Origin: Planctomycetota bacterium
GTDB lineage: Bacteria > Planctomycetota > UBA1135 > GCA-002686595
Length of the DNA: 64,000 nt
Assembly (NCBI GenBank): GCA_028278425.1
Contig: JANQEJ010000253.1
Location: 1-64,000, forward strand
Direction: 5' to 3'
Positions 51,963 through 59,570 of this stretch are shown piece after piece; within the stretch, counting starts at the first letter, position 1, and each line of letters begins with the position of its first letter. The notes beneath the pieces were generated by a model. It had not been told where the DNA came from. It saw only the letters and a program-made list of their open reading frames with translations, and ran no database searches. Position numbers and translations under genes: made by a program.

Positions 51963-53185
51963 GGCAGGAAGCTCTTCTTCGCCCGGAGCTTCCGCGGCAG
52001 GTACTCCTCGATGACGAAGTTCAGTCCCCACTTCGCGAGCGCCTGCTGCTCGGCGCGGACGCCCATCTTGAGCTGTTGGTTGATCGCCTTCGTCCAGGGA
52101 CGGTGCGCCTTGAAGAACGGGTCGTTCTTGAGGGCGTCCTTGGCGCGCTTGACGTCGACGGCGGCGAGCGGATGGGTCGCGTCCTCGAGCTTGAAGTCCT
52201 TGATGTCCTGCGGCGTGACGCCGAGGAACTGGGCGCGCGGGACGCAGAAGAAGCGGTTGATGTGCGCGGCATTGCCGGAGCCGACCTTGAGGGTGCGGTA
52301 GATGTTGGCGATGCCGTAGGGATCGCAGTCGACGAAGGCGTAGACCGGCAGCTTCTTCGCGTCGGAGAGCCGCCGGATGAAGCGGCGCGTCGCGCGGGTC
52401 GGGACGCCGGCCATCTCGATCAGGATGCACTTGGCGGTCTTCCAGAACTTGTGGTTGTTCAGGCGCTGGAACATGCCGCCGGTTTCGATCGCGAGCACGA
52501 ACTTGGCGTCGGTCTCGAACTTCAGGTGCTCGACGGAGTGGGGGATCGAGTAGGAGCCGGTGCCGAAGCTCGTGCAGTCGATCCGGATCGGCGCGCCGGT
52601 CTCGGTGTCGCGGTCGATGACCGTCAGGTTGCCGGCGACCGAGCCGCCGTGCTCCTCCGGGTAGAAGCGGAGTTGCTCGCGCGAGAGGCCGTCGAGCGAG
52701 GCGAGCGCCTCGATGTCGTCCATCACGGCGTCGGACTCGGGCTGGTCCTTGAACTTGGCGTCGCCCCAGTTCTTGGAGACGTAGTAGGCCTCCCGCTTCG
52801 TGGCGAAGTCGTCGTTCTCGACCATCTCCTTTGAGATCGACATCAGCCGCAGGGTCTGCGCGAAGCTCTTGACGGTGTTGACCGAGAGGGCGCGCGCCTT
52901 CCGCCCCTTGCCGAGCTCGAAGTAGCCGACCTTGGCGCTGTACTTCACGTTGGAGAGCGAGCGGATGGGGAACTTCAGCTCGGGCAGCACGCGCCGGTTG
53001 ATGTTCTTGTGAACGCGGTCGGCCGTGGTCTCGATCAGGGACAGCGTCTTCTTGTCCATCGCGTCGAGGTGCGGCGTCCGCTTGCGCGCGGCGGCCTTGG
53101 CCGGTGCCTTCTTGCGCGTCGTCTTCTTGGCGGTCTTCTTGCGAGCCGTCTTCTTCGCGGCGGGCTTCTTCCTGCGTGCGGCCAT
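51959..53185 (-). CDS. top6A: DNA topoisomerase VI subunit A
   Basis: The protein has 408 residues. The Spo11/Top6A fold cuts DNA through a tyrosine: K-R-E-A-Y-Y-V-S-K holds it (Tyr134/135) in a winged-helix domain. The TOPRIM domain shows A-I-E-T-G-G-M-F (Glu) and V-D-C-D-P-Y-G (D-x-D) for metal binding. The C-terminus keeps the archaeal-type D-x-x-R-A-K-x-h region. The first 37 residues are Lys/Ala/Arg/Thr-rich like histone H1 tails (KKTARKKTAKKTTRKK), which archaeal subunits lack. The start shares one base with the stop of top6B, so the subunits are co-translated. The enzyme relaxes and decatenates DNA with ATP. Confidence 0.93.
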   Translation of the reverse strand: MAARRKKPAAKKTARKKTAKKTTRKKAPAKAAARKRTPHLDAMDKKTLSLIETTADRVHKNINRRVLPELKFPIRSLSNVKYSAKVGYFELGKGRKARALSVNTVKSFAQTLRLMSISKEMVENDDFATKREAYYVSKNWGDAKFKDQPESDAVMDDIEALASLDGLSREQLRFYPEEHGGSVAGNLTVIDRDTETGAPIRIDCTSFGTGSYSIPHSVEHLKFETDAKFVLAIETGGMFQRLNNHKFWKTAKCILIEMAGVPTRATRRFIRRLSDAKKLPVYAFVDCDPYGIANIYRTLKVGSGNAAHINRFFCVPRAQFLGVTPQDIKDFKLEDATHPLAAVDVKRAKDALKNDPFFKAHRPWTKAINQQLKMGVRAEQQALAKWGLNFVIEEYLPRKLRAKKSFLP

Positions 53186-54984
53186 CAGAACTTGCGGCTC
53201 CGGTGGAGCACGTCCTCAAGGGTGTTGACGGTCTTGTTCCGCTGCGGATCCGAGAGATCGAGGATCTCCTGGAGCGCGATGCCGATGTGGGGGATGTACA
53301 TCTCGATATAGGAGCGCTTGTCGTACTCGCGCTTCAGGCGCTTGCCCTTGCGGATGTACGTGCCGAGCTTGCGGCCGCACTCCTGCAGGCCGAGCTTGAT
53401 CTCTTTCAGGATCTCCGGGTAGGAGGCGATCGCCTCCTTGGACTCGGAGGTGAACGGCACCCAGACGCTCGCGATGTGCACGAGGATCGCCATCGGGGCG
53501 ACCGGCAGGCCGCCGCGGGGTTGCTGGAGGCCGTAGCCCTTCCAGTTCGTCTGGACGACGCCCTTCGTGATCGCGCACGCGGACTGCTGGTAGAGGAGCG
53601 GGACGCGGTTCGCGAAGCGCAGCACGCGGACCGGATCGTCGGGCTCGCCGACGAGCTCCTCGTGCGCGGTCTTCGGGTCCGCCTTCTTCTTCTTTTTCTT
53701 GATGCGGCCCGTCCCCTCCTCGAGCTCGAGGCCGACGCCGCCCGGCTTGCCGTAGGCGATCCCGACCTCGATCTGGAACGGGTTGCCGCGATACACCGCC
53801 GCGGGCCGCGTCGAGGCGATGTAGAAGTCCGCCTCGAGCTCCTTCTTCAACCCCTTGAGGATCAGGTCCTCGCCGATCGGCGCGATGCAGGCGGTGGAGG
53901 GGGCGGAGATCTTCGTCTCCTGAATCGCATTGTGGAGCGCGGCCGCCTCCTCGCGGGCGATGCGGCTCGGGTAGGACTTCTCGGTCAGGCCCTTGCCCGC
54001 CCCCTTGATCACGTCCTTGACGACCTTGGCGCCGACGCGGCTGAACTCCTCGCGCAGGAAGCCGGAGAGGGAGCGGCAGGTCGTGTCCTTCAGCATCCCG
54101 ATCAAGCGCCCGAGCTCGACCCCGTGCGGGTGCGGCTTGATCTCCTCCGGCTGCTTCGGCTTCTCCTTCGTGGTCCGCTCGTAGGTGACCGCTTCGCCGC
54201 CCGGGTCGGCATAGTGCAGCGTCAGGTGCGGGTTCGCGATCGCCGTCTGCTTCAGGTACATGTCGACCGAGCGCTGGCCCTTCTGGTAGCGGGCCTCCAT
54301 CTCGATCTCGACGCGCGTGCCCCGCTTCTTCTCCCACTTGGTGAGCTTCGAGTCGTGGATGTCCGGCTTGTTCTTCGCCGTGTCCACGGTGAGCAGGAAC
54401 TCGTGCGCGTCGCGTCGCGGACCCGTGCGCGACAGGATGCGCACCGGCTTGCCGGTCGTGAGCTGCCCGTACATGCCGGCGGCGGAGATGCCGATCCCCT
54501 GCTGGCCGCGGCTCTGCGAGAGCTTGTGGAACTTCGAGCCGTAGAGGAGCTTCCCGAAGATCTTGCCGATCTGCGTGTCGACGATGCCCGGGCCGTTGTC
54601 CTCGACGGCCATGCGGAAGGTCTTCGCGCCGGTCTGCTCGATCTCGACGGAGATCTCGGGCAGGATCCCGGCTTCCTCGCAGGCGTCCAGGGAGTTGTCC
54701 ACCGCCTCCTTCACCGCGGTCAGGAGCGCCTTGAGCGGGGAGTCGAACCCCAGGAGGTGGCGGTTCTTCGCGAAGAATTCCGAGACGGAGATCTCGCGCT
54801 GGCGCGAGGCCATGGAGTCGGCGTCCGACCCGCGCCGCGGCTTCGCCGCGGGGGCGGCCTTGGGCTTAGCGCGAGCGGCCCGCTTCCCCTTCGAGGCCTT
54901 CTTCTTGAGCTTCTTCTTGGTCTTCTTCTTCGCCACGGTCGTCTCGGGCTCGAGGTCGAACAGGGTGGGGGTCGCAGCGTCCAT
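53185..54984 (-). CDS. top6B: DNA topoisomerase VI subunit B
   Basis: The protein has 599 residues. The GHKL ATPase is clear: [15 protein letters not shown] (N-box, 92-106), V-E-D-N-G-P-G-I, the [10 protein letters not shown] loop, and [12 protein letters not shown] (ATP lid), followed by the H2TH and transducer regions ([14 protein letters not shown]). It clamps DNA with ATP and drives cleavage by Top6A. Residues 17-52 are a Lys-rich tail. An internal ATG at 54813 (M-A-S-R-Q-R-E-I-S) would give the conserved length and remove overlap with the upstream zinc-ribbon frame, so the true start is uncertain. Topoisomerase VI is mainly archaeal and plant. Confidence 0.93.
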   Translation of the reverse strand: MDAATPTLFDLEPETTVAKKKTKKKLKKKASKGKRAARAKPKAAPAAKPRRGSDADSMASRQREISVSEFFAKNRHLLGFDSPLKALLTAVKEAVDNSLDACEEAGILPEISVEIEQTGAKTFRMAVEDNGPGIVDTQIGKIFGKLLYGSKFHKLSQSRGQQGIGISAAGMYGQLTTGKPVRILSRTGPRRDAHEFLLTVDTAKNKPDIHDSKLTKWEKKRGTRVEIEMEARYQKGQRSVDMYLKQTAIANPHLTLHYADPGGEAVTYERTTKEKPKQPEEIKPHPHGVELGRLIGMLKDTTCRSLSGFLREEFSRVGAKVVKDVIKGAGKGLTEKSYPSRIAREEAAALHNAIQETKISAPSTACIAPIGEDLILKGLKKELEADFYIASTRPAAVYRGNPFQIEVGIAYGKPGGVGLELEEGTGRIKKKKKKADPKTAHEELVGEPDDPVRVLRFANRVPLLYQQSACAITKGVVQTNWKGYGLQQPRGGLPVAPMAILVHIASVWVPFTSESKEAIASYPEILKEIKLGLQECGRKLGTYIRKGKRLKREYDKRSYIEMYIPHIGIALQEILDLSDPQRNKTVNTLEDVLHRSRKF

Positions 54985-55234
54985 CCCGCGTAGTCTGGGA
55001 ATCGCCGTCCTCGATGCAACGGGCGGCCGGCTCGCTCGCGAGGTTTCCGACGCCGAAGGCCGACCCGCCGAGCGCGAGCGCGAGAACCAAGACCGGCGGC
55101 TTGCTCGTCAGGCACCCCCAGGAGAGGTAGCGCTGCTGCAGCGATCCGCCGCACGCGGGACAGGCGCGCGGCAGCGGTTGCTCGAGCTTCTCGCGGCAGT
55201 GGGGGCAGCGGTCGAGGTCGAGGACCCTAGGCAT
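54866..55234 (-). CDS. Small zinc-ribbon membrane protein
   Basis: The frame has 122 codons. Residues 10-30 hold two CxxC knuckles (C-P-H-C and C-P-A-C) of a zinc ribbon, followed by a hydrophobic segment (about 47-66, [12 protein letters not shown]) that could span the membrane, then an acidic tail. The ATG overlaps the end of mqnA by eight bases, which supports translation. The last third overlaps the first 40 codons of top6B in another frame, so either top6B starts later (54813) or the overlap is real. The function is unknown; similar zinc-ribbon proteins are common small membrane proteins. Confidence 0.6.
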   Translation of the reverse strand: MPRVLDLDRCPHCREKLEQPLPRACPACGGSLQQRYLSWGCLTSKPPVLVLALALGGSAFGVGNLASEPAARCIEDGDSQTTRDGRCDPHPVRPRARDDRGEEEDQEEAQEEGLEGEAGRSR

Positions 55235-56021
55235 GGGTCGGCACCTCGACCGCGGCCGGGGTGACGTCCCCGCGGCACAGGCCCAGCGCGGCGGCGCGGT
55301 CCCGGAAGGCGAAGAGGCTCGGCTCGAGCCGGAGGCCCGGGTCGTGCAGCATCTCCTCGCCCAGGTAACGTCGCGCCGGCTCGACCGGCAGGTCCCAGGC
55401 CGCCGCCGCTTCGCGCGCGAGCTCGTCCACCCGCGCGACCCCGCGCGCCCGCGCCCGCGCGAAGGCGGGGGCCCAGGGCTCGACCTCGACGCCGGGCCGG
55501 ACGATCCACGCGGCGAAGACGAACGGCAGTCCGGTGGCCGCGGCCCAGGCCTCGGAGGGGTTGAAGGTCGGCGGCGCGTCGGGGGCGAGGCTCTCGCGGA
55601 GGGCGGCGTCGCCGATCCGAAGCCACGCGTCGGCCTCGACGTCCCGCGGATCCAGCCCGGCTTCGACCTCCAGGAACCGGGGGCGCTCGGCCGCCGGCCA
55701 GACGCACTGGATCAAGGCCGCCGAGGCGCGGCTCGCTGGATCGAGGGCGACGCTGCGCACGTCCTCGACCGGGCGACGCAGGAAGACCTCGACGCTGGAG
55801 ACCCGGCCCGACGCGACGACCGCGGGGCCGTCCAGGTAGCGGTAGCCCTCGCGGCGGAAGAGCTCGATCGAGCTGACCAGGGCGACGTCGAGCTCGCCCG
55901 CGCGGAGGCCTTCGACGAGCTCGGCGGGTACCCGCTTCACGAGCTCGATCTCCGGCTCGTCCTCGAGGCCGAGGTCGACCGGACGCGCGACCAGGTAGGG
56001 GACGGTGCCGACGCGCAGCAT
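55227..56021 (-). CDS. mqnA: Chorismate dehydratase MqnA (futalosine menaquinone pathway)
   Basis: The protein has 264 residues of the periplasmic-binding-protein fold. It starts M-L-R-V-G-T-V-P-Y-L-V-A-R-P, close to the family R-I-G-x-V-x-Y-L-N-x-x-P. Next come V-P-A-E-L-V-E-G-L-R-A-G-E-L-D-V-A-L-V-S-S-I-E and S-V-A-L-D-P-A-S-R-A-S, then A-D-A-W-L-R-I-G-D-A-A-L. MqnA removes water from chorismate to give 3-enolpyruvoyl-benzoate, the first step. TAGACT is seven bases before the ATG. The MqnE and MqnC genes lie 5.5-8 kb away on the same strand but not in the same operon. Confidence 0.9.
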   Translation of the reverse strand: MLRVGTVPYLVARPVDLGLEDEPEIELVKRVPAELVEGLRAGELDVALVSSIELFRREGYRYLDGPAVVASGRVSSVEVFLRRPVEDVRSVALDPASRASAALIQCVWPAAERPRFLEVEAGLDPRDVEADAWLRIGDAALRESLAPDAPPTFNPSEAWAAATGLPFVFAAWIVRPGVEVEPWAPAFARARARGVARVDELAREAAAAWDLPVEPARRYLGEEMLHDPGLRLEPSLFAFRDRAAALGLCRGDVTPAAVEVPTHA

Positions 56022-56028
56022 GGCGGCG

Positions 56029-56042
56029 AGTCTAGCTACACT
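56029..56042. promoter_or_regulatory. Back-to-back -10-like boxes of a divergent promoter
   Basis: TAGACT on the minus strand (56029-56034) is seven bases before the mqnA ATG, and TACACT on the plus strand (56037-56042) is eight bases before the GTG at 56051. Only two bases separate them, so the two polymerases would compete for the same 29-bp interval. Confidence 0.5.
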
Positions 56043-56050
56043 CCTCCGCG

Positions 56051-56959
56051 GTGCGACCGGCCTTCTTCGAGCATCCTGCGTTCGCGGATTACGCGCTCCT
56101 CGACTCCGGCGAGGGCGAGAAGCTCGAGCGCTTCGGCGAGGTCGTTCTCGTGCGCCCGGACCCGCAGGCGCTCTGGCGCCGGAGGCTCGACGAGAGCGCG
56201 TGGCGAGCGGCGCACCTGACGTTCGTGCGCGAGTCGGACCGCGGCGGCCGCTGGGAGGCGGTTCCCGACGCCCCCGCCGTCGCGCGCGGGAAGGAACCGA
56301 GCTGGACGGTGCGCTTCGACGACGCGACGTTCGTCATCCGGCCGACGCCGTTCAAGCACGTCGGCTTGTTTCCCGAGCAGGCGACCAACTGGCGCTGGAT
56401 GCGCGCGGCCTGCGAGCGGCTCGGCCCCGACCCGCCGAAGCTCTTGAACCTCTTCGGGTACACCGGCGCGGCGAGCGTGCTCGGTGCGCGGGCAGGCTAC
56501 CGGGCGACCCACGTCGACGCGTCCAAGACGTCGATCGCGTGGGCGCGCGAGAACGTGCGCGCCTCCGGGCTGCCCGACGACGCGGTGCGCGTGCTGCTCG
56601 AGGACGCCCGGACCTTCGTCGCGCGCGAGGCCCGGCGCGGCAACCGCTACGAGGGCATCCTCATCGACCCGCCGCACTACGGGCGCGGGCCGAAGGGCGA
56701 GAAGTGGCAGTTCGAAGAGAACATCGCGGAGCTCTTCGACGGTTGCTGCAAGCTCCTGGCGGAGCGTTCGTTCCTGTGCCTCTCCACCTACGCGATCGGG
56801 TTCCTGCCCACCGCCTTCACCAACATGCTTCAGGAGCTCGAAGGCGGCACCGTCGAGGCGGGGGAGCTCGTGCTGCCCGAGGAGGATCGTCCGGACGCCG
56901 CGGGCCGGCTCCTCTCCTGCGGCGTCTGCGCGCGCTGGAGCCGCGGCCTCGACCCGTGA
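56051..56959 (+). CDS. Class I SAM-dependent (RlmI-like) RNA methyltransferase
   Basis: The protein has 302 residues. Motif I is L-L-N-L-F-G-Y-T-G-A-A-S-V, followed by H-V-D-A-S-K-T-S-I-A-W-A-R-E-N (acidic residue of motif II and the K-x-x-x-W-A-x-x-N helix) and L-I-D-P-P-H-Y-G-R-G (motif IV D-P-P), the pattern of the YccW/RlmI and RsmB-like C5-cytosine group. No PUA domain precedes it; the N-terminal 100 residues form a small beta domain. An rRNA target is inference from the family. The GTG start follows a TACACT box by eight bases. Its stop overlaps the start of the pseudouridine synthase gene. Confidence 0.82.
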   Translation: MRPAFFEHPAFADYALLDSGEGEKLERFGEVVLVRPDPQALWRRRLDESAWRAAHLTFVRESDRGGRWEAVPDAPAVARGKEPSWTVRFDDATFVIRPTPFKHVGLFPEQATNWRWMRAACERLGPDPPKLLNLFGYTGAASVLGARAGYRATHVDASKTSIAWARENVRASGLPDDAVRVLLEDARTFVAREARRGNRYEGILIDPPHYGRGPKGEKWQFEENIAELFDGCCKLLAERSFLCLSTYAIGFLPTAFTNMLQELEGGTVEAGELVLPEEDRPDAAGRLLSCGVCARWSRGLDP

Positions 56960-57618
56960 AGGTCCTCTACCACGACAACCACCTCTTGGCGGTGGACAAG
57001 CCGGCCGGAATGCCCACCGTTCCCGACGCGAGCGGGGACGAGAACCTGCTCGATTCCGCGCGCGCCTGGGTCGAGCGAGAATACAAGAAGCCGGGTCGCG
57101 CGTTCCTCGGCGTGGTGCACCGGCTCGACCGGCCGGTGTCCGGCGTCGTGCTCTTCGCCCGCACCAGCAAGGCGGCCAAACGCTTGACCGCCGCTTTTCG
57201 CGAACGACGCGTGGAGAAGGTCTACCAGGGCATCGCGACGGACGACCTTCCCGAGGAGGAGGGAACGATCGAGCATTGGCTGAAGAAGGACCGCGACAAG
57301 AACGTCGTCGCTTCCTTCGCGGAGCCCGTCGACGGCGCCCAGCGCGCGGTGACGCACTGGCGCGTCCTGGAGCGCGCGCGGGAAGGCGGCGAGCTGCGCG
57401 TTCTCGTCGAGCTCCGCCCCGAGACGGGGCGACCCCATCAGCTTCGCGCGGCGATGGCCGCCCTCGGCGCGCCGCTCCTCGGCGACCGCAAGTACGGCGC
57501 GCGCCGGGCGTTGCCCGACCGGCGCATCGCGCTGCACGCACTTGAGCTCGCCGTGGCGCACCCCACGCGCGGTGAGACGGTGCGCTTCACGGCGCCCGCC
57601 CCCTGGCGCTTCGACTAG
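56956..57618 (+). CDS. RluA-family pseudouridine synthase
   Basis: The protein has 220 residues. It starts with V-L-Y-H-D-N-H-L-L-A-V-D-K-P-A-G-M-P-T, the first family motif. The catalytic Asp58 is in V-H-R-L-D-R-P-V-S-G. R-P-E-T-G-R-P-H-Q-L-R and L-L-G-D-R-K-Y-G are the following motifs. No S4 domain is present, so it is the short form (TruC/RluA-like) that isomerises uridine in tRNA or rRNA. The GTG start overlaps the TGA of the methyltransferase gene (GTGA), so both RNA-modifying enzymes are made together. Confidence 0.9.
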   Translation: MKVLYHDNHLLAVDKPAGMPTVPDASGDENLLDSARAWVEREYKKPGRAFLGVVHRLDRPVSGVVLFARTSKAAKRLTAAFRERRVEKVYQGIATDDLPEEEGTIEHWLKKDRDKNVVASFAEPVDGAQRAVTHWRVLERAREGGELRVLVELRPETGRPHQLRAAMAALGAPLLGDRKYGARRALPDRRIALHALELAVAHPTRGETVRFTAPAPWRFD

Positions 57619-57673
57619 CCCGTTTTGCTCCGAAACCGCGTAACCCCGGGGCAAGCGCTTTCTATTCCCCCTT

Positions 57674-57945
57674 GCGGCGACGCGACGGCGTTGCCGCGCC
57701 CTGACCTCTGCGGGTCGCGAGCCGCTCGCGGGGGGCTCCTTGAATCCAAGCCGCCAGCTCCGGGGGGGGTGAGTCGCGGGGGGACGTCCCCGCGCAGGAT
57801 CCGTCGAACGACGGCGTGGTCCTGGCGGAACGGAAGAGAGAGCCTTCCGGGATCGGGGGCGGTCGATTGGGGGATCGCCTTCGCGGGCCCGACCCGCGCG
57901 GCTCAGATAGGACGAGGCCGGTGCCAGGCACCGGCCTCTTCCCTT
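57674..57945 (+). ncRNA. Candidate structured RNA ending in a terminator
   Basis: The 363-base interval 57619-57981 lies between two convergent stop codons and holds no supported gene. It contains many perfect hairpins: 57674-57697; 57716-57730 (CGCGAG/CTCGCG); and a three-way junction closed by CCGCCAG (57751-57757) with CTGGCGG (57822-57828), enclosing 57775-57794 and 57801-57814. A terminator hairpin follows at 57914-57938. I could not match it to RNase P, tmRNA, SRP RNA, 6S or a riboswitch class. High G+C makes chance hairpins easier, so confidence is low. Confidence 0.35.
57914..57938 (+). terminator. Hairpin terminator
   Basis: GAGGCCGGTG (57914-57923) and CACCGGCCTC (57929-57938) pair over ten bp with the loop CCAGG, then TTCCCTTT follows on the plus strand. 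Upstream is the RluA-type gene or the candidate RNA. Confidence 0.7.
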
Positions 57946-57981
57946 TCCGGACCTGTCCCGGCCAACGCCGGGTCGGGTCCC

Positions 57982-58764
57982 CTAAAGGCCTCCTTCGAGG
58001 ACGCCCTCCGTCGGCATCCCCATCCGAAACCATTCGCCTTCGGAAGTCATCCCGAAGGAGGTCTTTCGCGTTTCGCCCGTCTCGAGGTCGAGCTCGACCA
58101 GCGTCCCCTTCTCGACGAGGAAGGGCTCCGCGTCCTCGCCTTCATCGCTCGCCGCGAGCTCCTCCGCGTAGGGCTGGAATGCGGCCGAACGGTCGCCCTT
58201 GTCGTCCTCGTCCCCGTCGATGCCGGCGCGGAGCACCGCACCGTCTCCGGCGGGTGAGGTCGCCGGCGGAGCGGCCGACGCGAGCGAGAGCGGGAACGCC
58301 TCGACCTCGAGCGTGTACCCCGACGTGCCGAGGAACGAGTTCACCACGACGTGAAACTCCGTGCCGGGGAGAAGGACGTGCACGGTGCCGACCTCGGGAT
58401 CGAACGGGCTCTCGAAGCAGTCGATGAAAATGCCGAGCTGCGGGTCGTACACGCAGATGTCCAGATCCGCGAACGGGTTGTGCGCGAACAGGCGGAGGTC
58501 CACGGTGAGCGGCTCGGCGGCGATGAACGAGAAGCCGTCGAACGGATCGAAGCCGTTGTCGGTGATCGTTCCTTTGATCGCCAGGAACTCGCCGGCCGAG
58601 AGGAACCCGAAGCTGTCGGGACAGCAGGCGGCGTCGTTGGGCTCGCTCTCCGCGAAGGCGCCGTCGGAGGAGCCGCCCGAGTGAACGCAGCTCGCGAGAA
58701 GCGTCGCGCCGAGGAGGAGAGTTCCGCTGCTCAGGAGCCGGACCGCGTTTCCTTCTATCTTCAT
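57982..58764 (-). CDS. Lipoprotein with PPC-like domain
   Basis: The protein has 260 residues from the ATG at 58764. The lipobox is L-L-A-S-C-V near residue 26. The region E-S-E-P-N-D-A-A, then L-A-I-K-G-T-I, then D-F-F-D-G-F-S-F-like strands and L-D-I-C-V-Y-D, recalls bacterial pre-peptidase C-terminal (PPC) domains, which begin E-x-E-P-N-D and contain D-x-D-x-Y/F. Two Cys pairs may form disulphides. The C-terminal 80 residues are acidic and low complexity. GGAG precedes the start. Extracellular attachment with binding of carbohydrate or protein is inferred. Confidence 0.7.
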   Translation of the reverse strand: MKIEGNAVRLLSSGTLLLGATLLASCVHSGGSSDGAFAESEPNDAACCPDSFGFLSAGEFLAIKGTITDNGFDPFDGFSFIAAEPLTVDLRLFAHNPFADLDICVYDPQLGIFIDCFESPFDPEVGTVHVLLPGTEFHVVVNSFLGTSGYTLEVEAFPLSLASAAPPATSPAGDGAVLRAGIDGDEDDKGDRSAAFQPYAEELAASDEGEDAEPFLVEKGTLVELDLETGETRKTSFGMTSEGEWFRMGMPTEGVLEGGL

Positions 58765-58954
58765 GCCTGTCTCCCTAGACTGGCCCGCCGGAGGACGGGA
58801 CGGAGCGAAGCCGCCGTGGGCTGGCGACCGGGAAGCGGAAGGGCAAGGCGCGTACCAAGCCACCCTCCGCGCCCCGTTGCCGGCCGGGCATCGGCGGCCG
58901 CACCGAACCCGGAATCGCCGTTTTTTCGCCTCTCCTCCGCGAAGGAACGCGTCC

Positions 58955-58973
58955 GGGGCCCGTACCGGGCCCC
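58955..58973. promoter_or_regulatory. Perfect palindrome abutting a start codon
   Basis: GGGGCCCG (58955-58962), TAC and CGGGCCCC (58966-58973) form a perfect inverted repeat whose last base is directly before the ATG at 58974. It could be an operator or an RNA hairpin that hides the start. The upstream 58765-58954 shows no gene. Confidence 0.5.
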
Positions 58974-59324
58974 ATGTCCGAATCCAACCGCACGGTGCTC
59001 GCCTGGCTGTCCGCGATCGGCGGCGCCGTCGCCCTCGGTGTCCTCCTGGCGAGCGCGGTGTGGTCTCCGGAGGCCATGGCGGAAGGCGTGCCGCTGCGGT
59101 TCGTCGGCCTGGTGCCGGAAACCTGTCCGGGATGTCCGCTCTGCGGGATGTCGCGCGCGTTCGCGTGGATGACCCGGGGCGACCCCGGGGAAGCGGTCGG
59201 ACTCAATCCGGGCGTGCTCTTCGCCTATCCGCTCGCCGTCGGTCTCGCCGTCGCGGGGCCGGCCTATTCCCTACGCACCCTGAGAGAACGGAGGCTCAAG
59301 TGCGCGAAGTCACCACGCTCCTGA
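58974..59324 (+). CDS. DUF2752-family small membrane protein
   Basis: The product has 116 residues with two membrane helices (about 8-28 and 75-95). Between them is C-P-G-C-P-L-C-G-M-S-R-A-F, then R-G-D-P-G-E-A-V-G-L-N-P, the DUF2752 signature C-P-x-C-G-x-T/S-R-A-x near the second helix. The family has no known biochemical role. The start lies immediately after a perfect GGGGCCCG palindrome and has no Shine-Dalgarno sequence. The next gene starts inside its final codons (25-base overlap), so both are expressed together. Confidence 0.82.
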   Translation: MSESNRTVLAWLSAIGGAVALGVLLASAVWSPEAMAEGVPLRFVGLVPETCPGCPLCGMSRAFAWMTRGDPGEAVGLNPGVLFAYPLAVGLAVAGPAYSLRTLRERRLKCAKSPRS

Positions 59325-59563
59325 TCGTCCTCGCCGGAGCCTTCACGGCGGCCGGGCTGATCCCCTGTCTCGGCTGGCTCAACTGGTTCGGTATCCCGTG
59401 CTCGGTCGTTTGCGCGAGCCTGGGAATCGCCGGCATGGTCTCGGACAAGGACGCCGGCGGCGCGAACCAGAACACCGGCCTGTACACGGCGGCGATCGTG
59501 GTCGGCGTGCTGTGCGTCGGAATCGGCGCGGTTCGTTGCCTGCTCGGCGGCGGGGTGGTCTAG
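59300..59563 (+). CDS. Small two-helix membrane protein
   Basis: The product has 87 residues from the GTG at 59300 with GGAG seven bases upstream. Two hydrophobic helices (about 4-22 and 63-82) flank a Cys/Gly-containing stretch (WFGIPCSVVCASLGIAG is the middle hydrophobic patch, perhaps a third helix) and a short polar loop (DKDAGGANQN). The layout resembles DUF4190-like or TM2-like small proteins. It overlaps the DUF2752 gene by 25 bases, an arrangement also seen for partner membrane proteins. The function is unknown. Confidence 0.7.
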   Translation: MREVTTLLIVLAGAFTAAGLIPCLGWLNWFGIPCSVVCASLGIAGMVSDKDAGGANQNTGLYTAAIVVGVLCVGIGAVRCLLGGGVV

Positions 59564-59570
59564 GCGCGCG

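Noticed and set aside
57619-57981. RNase P RNA, tmRNA, SRP RNA, 6S RNA or a cobalamin/TPP riboswitch
   Set aside because: None of the conserved sequences that I know (such as GAGGAAAGTCC or GCCACTG) is present, and the end-to-end pairing of 6S RNA was not found.
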